Origin: Bradyrhizobium diazoefficiens
GTDB taxonomy: Bacteria; Pseudomonadota; Alphaproteobacteria; Rhizobiales; Xanthobacteraceae
Direction of reading: 5' to 3'
Length of the DNA stretch: 64,000 bases
Assembly: GCF_018131015.1 (NCBI RefSeq)
Contig: NZ_JAFCJJ010000015.1
Span: 1-64,000, forward strand
A model generated the notes under the pieces. It made no database searches. It was not told the DNA's origin and worked only from the letters and a program-made list of their open reading frames with translations. Numbering within the stretch: position 1 is the stretch's first letter; every line of letters begins with the position of its first letter. The position numbers and the translations under genes were made by a program. Positions 25,679 to 35,374 of this stretch are shown here, one piece after another.

Positions 25679-26652
25679 GCTCCACCCGGCAGCGGCGCCC
25701 GCGCGTCGACGAGTTTTCGGGCGCGCAGCTCCTGCCAGAAGGCAGCAGGTACCGGCGCCTCCGACATCGCGATGTTGTCGGCGACTTCCGCGGCATTGCG
25801 CGCGCCCATCACGGCGACGGTCACCGCCGGATGGGCCATGCAGAACTGCAGCGCAGCGGCCTTCAACTCGGTGCCGTGTTTGCGGCAGAGCTCGTCCAGC
25901 TCGAGCGCCCGCGCGACGAGGGACGCGTCGGCATCCTGATAGTTGAACTTCGCGCCTGTCTGCGGATTGGCCAGGATGCCGCTGTTGTAGATGCCGCCGA
26001 GCAGGATGCAGATGTTCTTCTCGCGGCAGACCGGAAACAGCGCATCCAGCGCGCCCTGGTCGAGCAGCGTGTAGCGGCCGGCGAGCAGGAAGCAGTCGAC
26101 CGGCACGGCCTGCGCGAAACGGACCAGCATCTCCGACTGGTTCATGCCGGCGCCGATCGCCTTGACCGTGCCGTCAGACCGCAGGCGCTGCAGCGCGCGG
26201 AAGGCGCCGGCGACGGCCTCGTCATAGTGATCGTCGGGATCGTGCACGAGCAGGACGTCAACGCGGTCGAGCCCGAGACGGAGAAGACTCTCCTCGACCG
26301 AGCGCATCACGCCGTCATGGGAGAAATCGAACACGGGGCGCTCGCGCTGCCCGCTCTTGTAATGCTCGTCCTCCGCGGCGCCCCCCTCGGGCACGCGCAG
26401 CAGGCGGCCGACCTTGGTCGAGATGGCGTAGGACTCGCGCTTCTGCTGCCGCAGGAACGCCCCGAGCCGCCGTTCCCCGAGGCCAAAGCCGTAGAGCGGC
26501 GCGGTGTCGAAGAAGCGAACGCCCGCCGACCAGGCGCGTTCGATGGTCGCTTCCGCATCGGCATCGCTGACGGGCGTGAACAGTCCGCCGAGCGGGGCGG
26601 AACCGAGGCCGATTGAGGTGACGTCGAGCGAGCCGAGCCGCGACCGTTTCAT
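25675..26652 (-). CDS. Aldo/keto reductase (L-fucose / D-threo-aldose 1-dehydrogenase type)
   Basis: 325 residues. Residue tetrad visible: Asp and Tyr in RFFDTAPLYGFGLGERRLG, Lys in YAISTKVGRLL, His in DVLLVHDPDDH. The N-terminus LGSLDVTSIGLGSAPLGGLF resembles aldose 1-dehydrogenases, which oxidise the sugar C1 to a lactone with NAD(P)+. I use the ATG at 26,652, which has GGAAG at eight bases; the ATG at 26,658 lies too close to it. It is coupled to the lactonase-like gene by a four-base overlap. The pair could give an oxidative sugar route parallel to xylA/xylB. Confidence 0.85.
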   Translation of the reverse strand: MKRSRLGSLDVTSIGLGSAPLGGLFTPVSDADAEATIERAWSAGVRFFDTAPLYGFGLGERRLGAFLRQQKRESYAISTKVGRLLRVPEGGAAEDEHYKSGQRERPVFDFSHDGVMRSVEESLLRLGLDRVDVLLVHDPDDHYDEAVAGAFRALQRLRSDGTVKAIGAGMNQSEMLVRFAQAVPVDCFLLAGRYTLLDQGALDALFPVCREKNICILLGGIYNSGILANPQTGAKFNYQDADASLVARALELDELCRKHGTELKAAALQFCMAHPAVTVAVMGARNAAEVADNIAMSEAPVPAAFWQELRARKLVDARAPLPGGA

Positions 26653-26694
26653 TCCCATATCTTCCAACCCTACATACCCAGAGTCCAAAATCAT

Positions 26695-26727
26695 CTCTCC
26701 CGCTTGCGCCAAACGCAAGCGGGAGAG
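26695..26727 (-). terminator. Strong 14-bp hairpin after the sugar-binding-protein gene
   Basis: CTCTCCCGCTTGCG pairs perfectly with CGCAAGCGGGAGAG across a five-base loop. It lies between the binding-protein stop (26,760) and the reductase start (26,652). No U-run follows in the transcribed direction, so partial termination or 3'-end protection of the upstream mRNA is more likely than a full stop. Confidence 0.7.
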
Positions 26728-26759
26728 GCACGCAGGAGCACGGGGCTGGCTGTGCGCTC

Positions 26760-27692
26760 CTACTTTAACAGTTGCGCGACGTTGTCCTTGGTGACGAGAT
26801 CGAGGCCGGTGTAGACGATCTCCGGCACCTTCTCGCCCTTCTTGATGGCGAGCAGGACGTCCATCGACTTCTCGCCCATCTCGAACGGGCGCTGGCCGGT
26901 GAGCGCGTTGGAATAGCCGTCGCGCAGCAATTCGAGCTGCATCTTCAGCGTATCGGCGACCACCAGGGTGAACTTGCCGGCGTCGATGTCCTTCTTGTTC
27001 TTGTTGACGAAGGCCTTGTAGCCCTCGGGCGCGAACATCGGCCAGCCGCCGACCGGCACGATGGCGCCGAGATCCGGCGTCGCCGTGCGCAGGTCAGCCA
27101 TCTGCTGGACCGCAAGCGCGGGGTCGTCGTTGCAGAAGGTCGGCGAGCCCGCGACCTCGACCCATTTCGAGCCCTTCAGCGCCTCGCGCACGCCGTCGAC
27201 GCGCTCGGCGAGGTTCTTGGCGCCGGGACCGCCGGAGACCATGGCATACTTGCCGCCCTCGGGCTTGAGCTGCAGCAATTGCTTGCCGAGCGCCAAGCCA
27301 AAGTCCTTGTTGTTGGTGCCGATATAGGCGATGCGCTTGGAGCCCGGTGCGTCGGCATCGAAAGTGATGACGGGGATGCCGGCCGCAGTCGCGGCTTCAA
27401 TCGACTTGGTCATCGCCGCAACGTCGGCGACCGAGATCGCAAGGCCGTCGACCTTCTGGGTGACGAAGTCCTGGATGATCTGCGCCTGCGTCGCCGGCTC
27501 ATGCTCGACCGGGCCCTTGTAGATGCACTGGACGTTGCCGAGCTCCTTGGCCCGCTTCATGCAGCCGTCGCGCGCCACGTCGAAGAACGGATTGTTCATC
27601 GCCTTGGGCACGATGGCGAACTTGTAGGTCTGGGCGAATGCCGGGGTCGCCATCATCGCCACGGCGATGCCGGCAAGAAGTAACTTCCTCAT
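26760..27692 (-). CDS. Sugar ABC transporter periplasmic binding protein (RbsB/XylF-like)
   Basis: 310 residues from the ATG at 27,692, giving a signal peptide RKLLLAGIAVAMMATPAFA. The mature protein begins TYKFAIVPKAMNNPFFDVARDG, the classic opening of pentose/hexose receptors. VDGLAISVADVAAMTKSIEAA and ITFDADAPGSKR continue the type I fold. It delivers sugar to the permease encoded just upstream on the transcript. The open frame continues to 28,808, but that part is antisense-frame sequence within the permease gene. The setting makes xylose or a related pentose the likely ligand. Confidence 0.9.
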   Translation of the reverse strand: MRKLLLAGIAVAMMATPAFAQTYKFAIVPKAMNNPFFDVARDGCMKRAKELGNVQCIYKGPVEHEPATQAQIIQDFVTQKVDGLAISVADVAAMTKSIEAATAAGIPVITFDADAPGSKRIAYIGTNNKDFGLALGKQLLQLKPEGGKYAMVSGGPGAKNLAERVDGVREALKGSKWVEVAGSPTFCNDDPALAVQQMADLRTATPDLGAIVPVGGWPMFAPEGYKAFVNKNKKDIDAGKFTLVVADTLKMQLELLRDGYSNALTGQRPFEMGEKSMDVLLAIKKGEKVPEIVYTGLDLVTKDNVAQLLK

Positions 27693-27736
27693 TGGTTCCC
27701 TCCACACTTTCTCTTGCCTATCCTTTTCGAATTCTG

Positions 27737-27772
27737 CTCCGGAAGGCGGATAGACGGCATGGTCTTCCGGAG
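27737..27772 (-). promoter_or_regulatory. Intercistronic stem-loop between permease and binding-protein genes
   Basis: CTCCGGAAG and CTTCCGGAG form a nine-base perfect stem with an 18-base loop, about 45 bases before the binding-protein start. Intercistronic structures like this often protect processed 5' ends and let the binding protein be made in excess; that role is inferred. Confidence 0.5.
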
Positions 27773-27778
27773 TAACTT

Positions 27779-28860
27779 TCAGGTCACGCGCGAGCGGATG
27801 CGGTCGACCAGCACGGCCAGGATGATGATCACGCCCACCAGCGTCTGCTGCCAGTAGGAGTTGACCTGCGCGAGCACGAGGCCGTTGCGGATTACTTCCA
27901 GCAGCACGCATCCGACGATGGCGCCGAGCGGGCCGCCGACGCCGCCAGCGAGATTGGCGCCGCCGATGACGGCGGCGGCGATCACGTTGAGCTCGTAGGA
28001 CGTCGCCATGTTGGCGGGCGCCGATCCGAGCCAGCCCGAGATGATGATGCCCTGCAGGCCGGCGGCGAGCGCGCAGATCACGTAGACCTCGATCTTGACG
28101 CGCACGACCGGGATGCCGGTCAGCTCCGCCGCCTTCTCGTTGCCGCCCAGCGCGAAGACGTGACGGCCGAAGCTGGTATGATGCAGCACCACCGCCATCA
28201 CGGCGGCGAGGATCACGAGATAGATGAAGGGCGCGGGCACGCCGAACAGGTCGCCCGAGGTCAGCGCGTAAAAGTAGTCGGCGTCCGGCCCGCCCGGAAA
28301 GCTGCCGCGTCCGTTGGAGACGACATAGCCCAGCCCGCGCACGATCGAGAGCATGCCGAGCGTGGTGACGAAGGGCGACAGGCCGAGCACGGCGATGCAG
28401 AAGCCGTTGACGAGGCCGACAATCAGGGCCGTGACGAGGCCCGCAAGCACCGACACGATGAGGATCAGCCCCGGCACGTTGGCGACCACGGTCTTGCCGT
28501 CGGCGGCCAGATGCACGAACATCTCGGCGCCCGGCATGCCCGGCGTCGACAGGCCGGACATCACCATGGAGGTGATCATCGCGGAGAAGCACATCATCGA
28601 TCCCACGGAAAGGTCGATGCCGCCGGTGATGATGACGAAGGTGACGCCGAGGGTTGCGATGGCGATGAAGGAAAAGTTCTTCGCCACGTTCTGCATGTTG
28701 CCCTCGGTGAAGAAGTAAGGGCTCGCGAAATGCATCACGACGAGCAGCATCAGAAGCGCCAGCAGGACGTAGCCGGTCTGGGACGCGAAGATGCCGCGCT
28801 GCCACCATTTGACGCGGCCGACATTGGTGAAGGAGATCGGGGCTTCCATGGGCACGGACA

Positions 28861-28861
<1 letters not shown>
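27779..28861 (-). CDS. Sugar ABC transporter permease (RbsC/XylH-like)
   Basis: 360 residues with about ten hydrophobic spans and the family signature ELNVIAAAVIGGANLAGGVGGPLGAIVG near residues 270-300. IIIAGGIDLSVGSMM-type sequence (IITGGIDLSVGSMMCF) occurs near residue 80. It forms the membrane channel of a CUT2-type sugar importer. The ATG at 28,861 shares one base with the ATPase stop (TGATG); a GTG three bases earlier is possible. Longer than the usual 320-340 residues because of an insertion around residues 105-130. Confidence 0.92.
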
Positions 28862-29622
<761 letters not shown>

Positions 29623-29634
29623 GGACGGCCTTGC

Positions 29635-30957
29635 TCAGACGTAACGGTTGACCAGGGATTCCAGGTATTCCTGCCGGCCGGAGCGCGGCAGCGGGTCGAA
29701 GCCGGGGCTGAGCGCACGGTCGGCGAGATCGGCGAGCGAGCGCTCACCCGCGAGAATGGCGCGCCCCTCAGGGCTGGTCCATCCGGCGTAGCGCTCGGCG
29801 AGCGGCGTAGCGAGCACGCCGGCGTCACGCATATCGGCGGCGGCGAGGAACGCCCGCGCGCAGGCATCCATCGAGCCGACATGGGCATGGATCAGATCGT
29901 CGGGATCGATCGACTGGCGGCGGATCTTGGCGTCGAAATTCAGCCCGCCCGAGCCGAAGCCGCCGCGGTTGATGATCTCGTGGAACACCAGGGCGAGCTC
30001 GCCCACGTTCATCGCGAACTGGTCGGTGTCCCAGCCGAGCAGATCGTCGCCGCGGTTGATGTCGAGCGAGCCGAACACGCCGAGCGCCTCGGCGAGCGCG
30101 ACCTCGTGATGGAAGGAATGACCGGCGAGGATGGCGTGGTTCTGCTCGATGTTGAGCTTGACGTCGTTGAGCAGGTCGTAGCGCGCGAGGAAGCCGTAGC
30201 AGGTGGCGACGTCGAAATCATATTGATGCTTGGTCGGCTCCTTCGGCTTGGGCTCGATCAGGATCGGGCCCTTGAAGCCGATCTTGTGCTTGTGCTCGAC
30301 AACCAGCGACACGAAGCGGCCGAGCTGGTCGAGCTCGCGCTTCAGATCCGTGTTGAGCAGGGTCTCGTAGCCCTCGCGGCCGCCCCAGAGCACGTAGTTC
30401 TGGCCGCCGAGCCGTTGCGTCACCTCCAGCGCGGCACGGACCTGTCCGGCGGCGTAGGTGAAGATCTCGGGATCGGGATTGGTCGCGGCGCCCGCCATGT
30501 AGCGGCGATGCGTGAACAGGTTTGCGGTGCCCCAGAGCAGGCGAACCTTGGCCTGCGCCATCTTCTTTTCGAACAGATCCGCGATCGCGTTGAGATTGGC
30601 GACGGACTCGGCGAGCGAATTGCCTTCCGGCGCGGCATCGACGTCGTGGAAGGTGAAGAAGGGCACGTCCAGCAGGCGGAACAGCTCGAAGGCGACATCG
30701 GCCTTGGCCCGCGCCATGGCCATCGCATCGCTGCCATGGTGCCACGGCCGCAGGAAGGTCTCGCCGCCGAAGGGATCGCCGCCCGGCCAGCACAGCGAAT
30801 GCCAGTAGCAGACGGCAAAGCGGAGATGGTCCTCGAGCCGCCGGCCCTGGACGATGCGGTCCTTGTCGTACCAGCGGAACGCGGGCGTCTGTCCAGCATC
30901 CTTGCCGGCAAAGGCGACCGGTGCTGCGACCTCGAAGAATTTGGCTGGGGCGTTCAC
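29635..30957 (-). CDS. xylA: Xylose isomerase
   Basis: 440 residues, the usual class II length. Signatures: FFTFHDVDAAPEG (active-site His/Asp), VLWGGREGYETLLNTDLKRE, LIEPKPKEPTKHQYDFD and IEQNHAILAGHSFHHE with metal ligands. It converts D-xylose to D-xylulose in the cytoplasm. Starts at GTG 30,957, directly after the xylB stop with no gap; the ribosome binding site (AGGAG) lies within the end of xylB. That arrangement implies translational coupling. Confidence 0.96.
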   Translation of the reverse strand: MNAPAKFFEVAAPVAFAGKDAGQTPAFRWYDKDRIVQGRRLEDHLRFAVCYWHSLCWPGGDPFGGETFLRPWHHGSDAMAMARAKADVAFELFRLLDVPFFTFHDVDAAPEGNSLAESVANLNAIADLFEKKMAQAKVRLLWGTANLFTHRRYMAGAATNPDPEIFTYAAGQVRAALEVTQRLGGQNYVLWGGREGYETLLNTDLKRELDQLGRFVSLVVEHKHKIGFKGPILIEPKPKEPTKHQYDFDVATCYGFLARYDLLNDVKLNIEQNHAILAGHSFHHEVALAEALGVFGSLDINRGDDLLGWDTDQFAMNVGELALVFHEIINRGGFGSGGLNFDAKIRRQSIDPDDLIHAHVGSMDACARAFLAAADMRDAGVLATPLAERYAGWTSPEGRAILAGERSLADLADRALSPGFDPLPRSGRQEYLESLVNRYV

Positions 30958-32412
30958 TTAAGGAGACTCCTTCAACGCGGGATAAAGCCGGCGCCAGCGG
31001 CGATAGGCATCGTCATAGGCGGACGCTGCGGATGCGCGGGGCAGAAAGCTCGCGAGCCGCCGCGGGCGCGTGCAGACTTGCGCCGCCGCCTCGCCGGTGG
31101 CGGCGAGCCGGCCGAGGCGCGCGGCACCGAGCGCCGCCCCCACCTCGCCTTCCTCGACGCGGTGGACGGGAATGCCGAGCACGTCGGCGCAGATCTGGGC
31201 CCAGAGCGGCGAGCGCGAGCCGCCGCCGACGAGATCGACTTCGGTAAGCGGCCCGCCCGCTAAACTCAGCGCCGCAAAATTGTCGCGCGCGGCAAAGGCG
31301 ACGCCCTCGAGCACGGCCTGCACCATCTCCGCGCGCCCGGTGGCGCCGCGCAGGCCAACGAAAGCGCCGCTGGCGGCAGCGTCGTTGTGCGGCGTGCGCT
31401 CGCCATCGAGATAGGGCAGGAATTTGATCGGGCTCGGTCCGTCGACGCGATCGCCGAGCGGCGCCAGCAGTGCCGCCGCCGGTGTCTCCATCACGCCTGC
31501 GAGCCAGGCGAGCGAGGCGGCGGCCGACAGCATCACACCCATCTGGTGCCACATGCCGGGCAGCGCGTGACAGAACGCGTGCACGGCCGAGGCCGGCGCC
31601 GGGGCAAACCGGTCGGTGACGCGGAACAGGACGCCGGAGGTGCCGAGCGAGAGGAAGGCATCGCCGGGCGCGATCGCGCCGAGCCCGATCGCGCTCGCGG
31701 CGTTGTCCCCGGCACCGCCCGCGACCACGACATCTTTCGCCATGCCCCAGCGTTGCGCCAAGGCCGGCGCAAGCACCGCGCTTACTGCGCTGCCTTCGAC
31801 GAGGCGCGGCATGTGATTGAGATCGAGACCGGTGGCCTTGAGCAGCTCGGCCGACCAGGCGCGCCGGCCGACATCGAGCCACAGCGTGCCGGCGGCATCC
31901 GACATGTCCTCGACCATCTCGCCGGTGAGGCGATAGCGGACATAGGCTTTTGGCAGCAGCACTTTTGCGACGCGTTCAAAAATGTGGGGCTCGTGCCTGA
32001 AGACCCAGAGCAGCTTTGGCGCGGTGAAGCCGGGCATCGCCAGATTGCCGGCGATGGAGTGCAGCATCGGGCAGCGCCGTTCCAGCTCGGCGCATTCGGC
32101 ATGCGAGCGGCCGTCATTCCAGAGGATCGCAGGCCGCAGCGGCCGCCCGTCCGCGCCGAGCAGGGTCGCGCCATGCATCTGCCCGGACAGGCCGATGCCG
32201 CGCACCGCTGCGACCTCGCGCGGATGAGGCCTTGCGAGATCGTCGACGGCGCCGATCGCCGCATCGACCCAGGAATCGGGATCCTGCTCGGACCACAGCG
32301 GCGCGGGATGCGACAGCGCGAGCTCGCGCGCGGCCGTCGCGACGATCGCGCCGGCTTCGCTCACGAGCACCGCCTTCACACCGGACGTGCCGATGTCCAG
32401 TCCGAGATACAC
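30958..32412 (-). CDS. xylB: Xylulokinase
   Basis: 484 residues of the FGGY kinase family: MYLGLDIGTSGVKAVLV phosphate-binding start, GLSGQMHGATLL, VVAGGAGDNAASAIGLGA, and DLVGGGSRSPLWAQICADVLG in the second domain. It phosphorylates D-xylulose to xylulose 5-phosphate for the pentose phosphate pathway. The start is a GTG at 32,412 with GGGAGG five bases upstream. First structural gene of the operon after the regulator, with an 87-base gap that may hold the promoter. Confidence 0.95.
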   Translation of the reverse strand: MYLGLDIGTSGVKAVLVSEAGAIVATAARELALSHPAPLWSEQDPDSWVDAAIGAVDDLARPHPREVAAVRGIGLSGQMHGATLLGADGRPLRPAILWNDGRSHAECAELERRCPMLHSIAGNLAMPGFTAPKLLWVFRHEPHIFERVAKVLLPKAYVRYRLTGEMVEDMSDAAGTLWLDVGRRAWSAELLKATGLDLNHMPRLVEGSAVSAVLAPALAQRWGMAKDVVVAGGAGDNAASAIGLGAIAPGDAFLSLGTSGVLFRVTDRFAPAPASAVHAFCHALPGMWHQMGVMLSAAASLAWLAGVMETPAAALLAPLGDRVDGPSPIKFLPYLDGERTPHNDAAASGAFVGLRGATGRAEMVQAVLEGVAFAARDNFAALSLAGGPLTEVDLVGGGSRSPLWAQICADVLGIPVHRVEEGEVGAALGAARLGRLAATGEAAAQVCTRPRRLASFLPRASAASAYDDAYRRWRRLYPALKESP

Positions 32413-32499
32413 GCCATCCTCCCTTTCAGCCTCGTCGCGCGCTATGCGAACTTTCGCCGCCTTCTCCGCAACGGTCTTCCAATCTTGTCCCGCCGCGAC
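32413..32499 (-). promoter_or_regulatory. Gap between regulator and xylB, possible operon promoter
   Basis: 87 bases between the LacI-type gene stop and the xylB start, containing only the GGGAGG ribosome binding site as a clear signal. No confident -35/-10 or palindromic operator could be read here. Confidence 0.3.
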
Positions 32500-33552
32500 T
32501 TACGGCAGGTTGTCCCGCATCACGATGTCGATCCTGATCTTCTCCTGTTCGCTCAGGATCGGCTCGCCGCGGGCGAGCGCAAGCAGCACGCGCACGGCGG
32601 CACGCGCCTCATGTCCCGGGTTCTGCGAGATCGCAGCATCCATCACGCCCTGCAGCAGCAGCCGCCGCGTCAGCACGGTGACATCGTGGCCGACGAACAC
32701 GACTTGCCTGTCGCGGCCGGCTTCGCTCAACGCATTGGCGACACCTTGCGTGCCGGCCCCGACATTATAAAGGCCGACAATGTCAGCATGTTTGTCGAAC
32801 AGCCGTGCCAGGACCTGTTCCGAGCGGTCGTCCTCGTCGCGTCCCTCCAGCACGGGCAGGACGCCAAGCCCTGGAAATTCCGAGGCCATCACCTGGCTGA
32901 AGCCGAAAATGCGCTCGGCATGGTCGCGCAGACCCTGCGAACCCGCCAGGATCGCGACCTTGCCGGACTTCTGGCCGACCAGCCGCCCGACCAGCGCGCC
33001 GGCGGTGCGGCCGGCGGCGATGTTGTCGATGCCGATATAGTGGTGGCGCCGGGACGACGGCACGTCCGAGACCAGCGTCACCACCCTGGTGCCGGCATCG
33101 ACGAGGTCGTTGATCCCTGCGCGAACGCGGGGATGGTCGAGCGCCACCACCGCCACGCCGTCGTAGTCACCCGCCAGCGCCTCCAGCGACGCCGCGAGCA
33201 CGGACGCGTCGAAGACGTCGGTTGCGATCAGTTCGACCGCAAGGCGGCGGGCCGCGAGCCAGGCCGACATCTCGCCGAGATAGGCCTCGATCTGCTGCAT
33301 GAACGGGTTCGGCCCCGACGGCATCACGAAGGCGAAGCGACGGGGACGGCCACGGGCGAGCTCCGCGGCGGCCACATGCGGCTGGAAGGCATTGCGCGCG
33401 ATCGTCTCCTTGACGCGCCGCACCGTGTCCGGCCGCACCCCCGGACGGTTGTGCAGGACGCGGTCGACCGTCGCCAGGCTGACGCCCGCCTGGCGGGCGA
33501 TGTCCTTCAGCGTCAGCGCGGCGCCGGCGATCGTGTCGGTATCCTCGGCCAT
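32500..33552 (-). CDS. LacI family transcriptional regulator of the pentose operon
   Basis: 350 residues. The LacI-type HTH is LTLKDIARQAGVSLATVDRVLHNRPGVRPDTVRRV near residues 14-48, then a periplasmic-binding-protein-like effector domain (FAFVMPSGPNPFMQQIEAYL, GVAVVALDHPRVRAGIND, IGIDNIAAGRTAG). It probably represses xylBA and the importer until a pentose or its derivative binds. It reads in the same direction as the operon and immediately precedes it, so autoregulation is plausible. Confidence 0.9.
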   Translation of the reverse strand: MAEDTDTIAGAALTLKDIARQAGVSLATVDRVLHNRPGVRPDTVRRVKETIARNAFQPHVAAAELARGRPRRFAFVMPSGPNPFMQQIEAYLGEMSAWLAARRLAVELIATDVFDASVLAASLEALAGDYDGVAVVALDHPRVRAGINDLVDAGTRVVTLVSDVPSSRRHHYIGIDNIAAGRTAGALVGRLVGQKSGKVAILAGSQGLRDHAERIFGFSQVMASEFPGLGVLPVLEGRDEDDRSEQVLARLFDKHADIVGLYNVGAGTQGVANALSEAGRDRQVVFVGHDVTVLTRRLLLQGVMDAAISQNPGHEARAAVRVLLALARGEPILSEQEKIRIDIVMRDNLP

Positions 33553-33642
33553 GGCTGAAGGCTAGCAGAGGTGTTTTGAGGTACGCAACTCATTTTGAGG
33601 GGCGCGCCGCTGTTTTCGAGTGCCGGTTGTGCCAACGAACGT

Positions 33643-34113
33643 CTAATGTCCGCTCAGATCGAGCGTCAGGAACAGGCTGTTGGGATCCTCGACATAGCCC
33701 TCGAACGGGCCGCAAGGGACAAAGCCGTGCGCCCCGTAGAGCGCATGCGCCGGCTTGAAATAGTCCCATGAGCCGGTCTCGAGGCTGAGCCGCGTCAAGC
33801 CGCGCGCACGGCCCGCCGCGATGATGTGGCTGAGCATTATTGCGCCAAAGCCTCGCCGCCGCGCGGTTTGCAGCGTGTGCATCGATTTCACCTCGCCATG
33901 GGCGGGCGAAAGCGTCTTCAGCGCCCCGGTGGCGACCAGCGTCTCGCCGTCCCAGCCGGTCCAGAACGCGACGTCGCTCGCGCGCAAGCCCGCCAGATCG
34001 AGCGCATGCGCGCTTCCCGGCGCGGTCTGCGCCCGCGCGGCCGTGACGTGATAATCGAGCAGCGCGATGACGCGCGGATCGAAGGTGTCGCCGGTACGGA
34101 TCTCAATCGTCAG
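33643..34113 (-). CDS. GNAT family N-acetyltransferase with non-standard start
   Basis: About 156 residues. GNAT fold features: GALKTLSPAHGEVKSMHTLQTARRRGFGAIML (acetyl-CoA loop RRRGFG) and LYGAHGFVPCGPFEGYVEDPNS near the end. The recognisable reading continues upstream of the first ordinary start codon (TTG at 33,987): residues such as RTGDTFDPRVIALLDYHV are typical of the family. No ATG, GTG or TTG is available there. A CTG at 34,113 overlapping the preceding stop (CTGA) or an ATT at 34,107 are the candidates. Substrate unknown; coupled to the next GNAT gene. Confidence 0.7.
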   Translation of the reverse strand: MTIEIRTGDTFDPRVIALLDYHVTAARAQTAPGSAHALDLAGLRASDVAFWTGWDGETLVATGALKTLSPAHGEVKSMHTLQTARRRGFGAIMLSHIIAAGRARGLTRLSLETGSWDYFKPAHALYGAHGFVPCGPFEGYVEDPNSLFLTLDLSGH

Positions 34114-34622
34114 GGTCTCACTCCATTCGCGAGCCGCTTCTGCATCAGGACGAGGTCGAGCCAGCGGCCGAACTTGCAGCCGACCTCCGGCATGCGGCCG
34201 ACCTCGGCGAAGCCGAGCGAGGCATGCAGGCCGATCGAGGCGGCGTTGGCGGCCTCGATGCCGGCGATCATGGCGTGCTTGTTCAGCGCGGTGGCGCGCT
34301 CGATCAGCGCGGCCATCAGGCTGCGGCCGACGCCGTGCCGGTGATGCCGCTCGCCGACATAGACCGAATTCTCCACGGTGTGGCGATAGCCGGGCCAGGG
34401 GCGGAAATCGCCGAACGAGGCGAACCCGACGACGTCGCAGCCGCGCATCGCCACCAGCACGGGATAGCCGGCCTGCTGCCGCGCCAAAATCCAGTCGCGG
34501 CGGGAGGCGAGATCGGCCGGGCCGTCACTCCAGACCGCCGTGGTGTTGAGCGCGGCATGGTTGTAGATCGCGAGGATATCGGCGGCATCTTCCAGCGTGG
34601 CGTCCCGAACGATCAGCGACAT
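34110..34622 (-). CDS. GNAT family N-acetyltransferase, phosphinothricin-acetyltransferase-like
   Basis: 170 residues, complete PAT/bar-like protein: RDATLEDAADILAIYNHAAL at the start, FASFGDFRPWPGYRHTVENSVYV in the middle, and the acetyl-CoA loop RHHRHGVGRSLMAALIERA. GLHASLGFAEVGRMPEVGCKFGRWLDLVLMQ closes the fold. Relatives acetylate amino acid analogues such as phosphinothricin or methionine sulfone. The ATG at 34,622 overlaps the XRE-cupin gene stop by one base, so three genes are coupled in one operon. Confidence 0.88.
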   Translation of the reverse strand: MSLIVRDATLEDAADILAIYNHAALNTTAVWSDGPADLASRRDWILARQQAGYPVLVAMRGCDVVGFASFGDFRPWPGYRHTVENSVYVGERHHRHGVGRSLMAALIERATALNKHAMIAGIEAANAASIGLHASLGFAEVGRMPEVGCKFGRWLDLVLMQKRLANGVRP

Positions 34623-35203
34623 CACATTTTCCCGTAAGATGTGCCGCGCCGCGTGATGATGACGTAGCGGGCGTCCTGCCTGGTTTCGTTCTCGAAGGTC
34701 ACCGCGCGCATGACGTCGAAGTCGAGACAGTCGCCGTCGCGCAGGCGTACCGTCTTGGCGTCGATGTGAACGCAGACCGCGCCCTCCAGCATCAGGAGCT
34801 GCTGGGTGAAGGCGTTGCGGCCCCAGGGGCTGTAGGACACCCGCGCGCCGGCCGGCAGGTCGACGACGATGATTTCGATGCCGCTGGCGGCATCCGCAGG
34901 CGAGGCATGGCGCCGCCGGTAACCGCTGTCGGGATCGCGCCATTGCGGCTGGTCGGCAAGCCGCGTCAGCCGCTCCGGCGGCTTCTCCACCAGCGCGACG
35001 ACGTCGCTGAGCGTGACGTCGAGCGCGGCACAGAGCTTGTTGAGCAGCGCCGCGGTGGCGCTGCTCTGCGCCCGCTCCACCCGCCCGATCATGGCCCGGC
35101 TGACGCCGGAGCGGCTAGCGAGTTCGTTCAGGGTCATGCCGGACTGCGTCCTCAGCGTCTTCAATCGGCGACCGATCGCCCTGTCGAGTTTCTGCTGGTC
35201 CAT
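34622..35203 (-). CDS. XRE family transcriptional regulator with C-terminal cupin
   Basis: 193 residues. HTH at about residues 10-65 (LKTLRTQSGMTLNELASRSGVSRAMIGRVERAQ), then a cupin barrel (GIEIIVVDLPAGARVSYSPWGRN, LLMLEGAVCVHIDAKTVRLRDGDCLDFD). Such regulators sense a small ligand in the cupin and often control an adjacent metabolic or detoxification gene. Here the acetyltransferase genes lie downstream, and an epoxide-hydrolase-like gene is divergent across 171 bases containing a perfect 14-bp palindrome. Start ATG at 35,203. Confidence 0.88.
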   Translation of the reverse strand: MDQQKLDRAIGRRLKTLRTQSGMTLNELASRSGVSRAMIGRVERAQSSATAALLNKLCAALDVTLSDVVALVEKPPERLTRLADQPQWRDPDSGYRRRHASPADAASGIEIIVVDLPAGARVSYSPWGRNAFTQQLLMLEGAVCVHIDAKTVRLRDGDCLDFDVMRAVTFENETRQDARYVIITRRGTSYGKM

Positions 35204-35297
35204 CCTGGCCTTCTTTTCCAAGCAAGCCGGCCGCGGGACCGCCCGCCAAGGCAGAGGTGAGATTAGCGGAGCGGGACGCGAACGCCGGACGCGATAG

Positions 35298-35311
35298 TCT
35301 AATATATTAGA
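35298..35311. promoter_or_regulatory. Perfect AT-rich palindrome TCTAATATATTAGA, candidate operator
   Basis: A 14-base perfect palindrome in otherwise GC-rich DNA, in the divergent region between the XRE-cupin regulator (start 35,203) and the hydrolase (start 35,375). Position and symmetry fit a dimeric HTH regulator's binding site. Binding is inferred. Confidence 0.6.
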
Positions 35312-35374
35312 ATCTTTGCGGTGCCATGAGCGCCAACTAGGATGCGTCCAAATACATTGAGTGGGAGACGAGGA

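Noticed and set aside
27693..28808. N-terminal extension of the sugar-binding protein
   Set aside because: Reads through the permease gene in a different frame; a proper signal peptide begins at 27,692.
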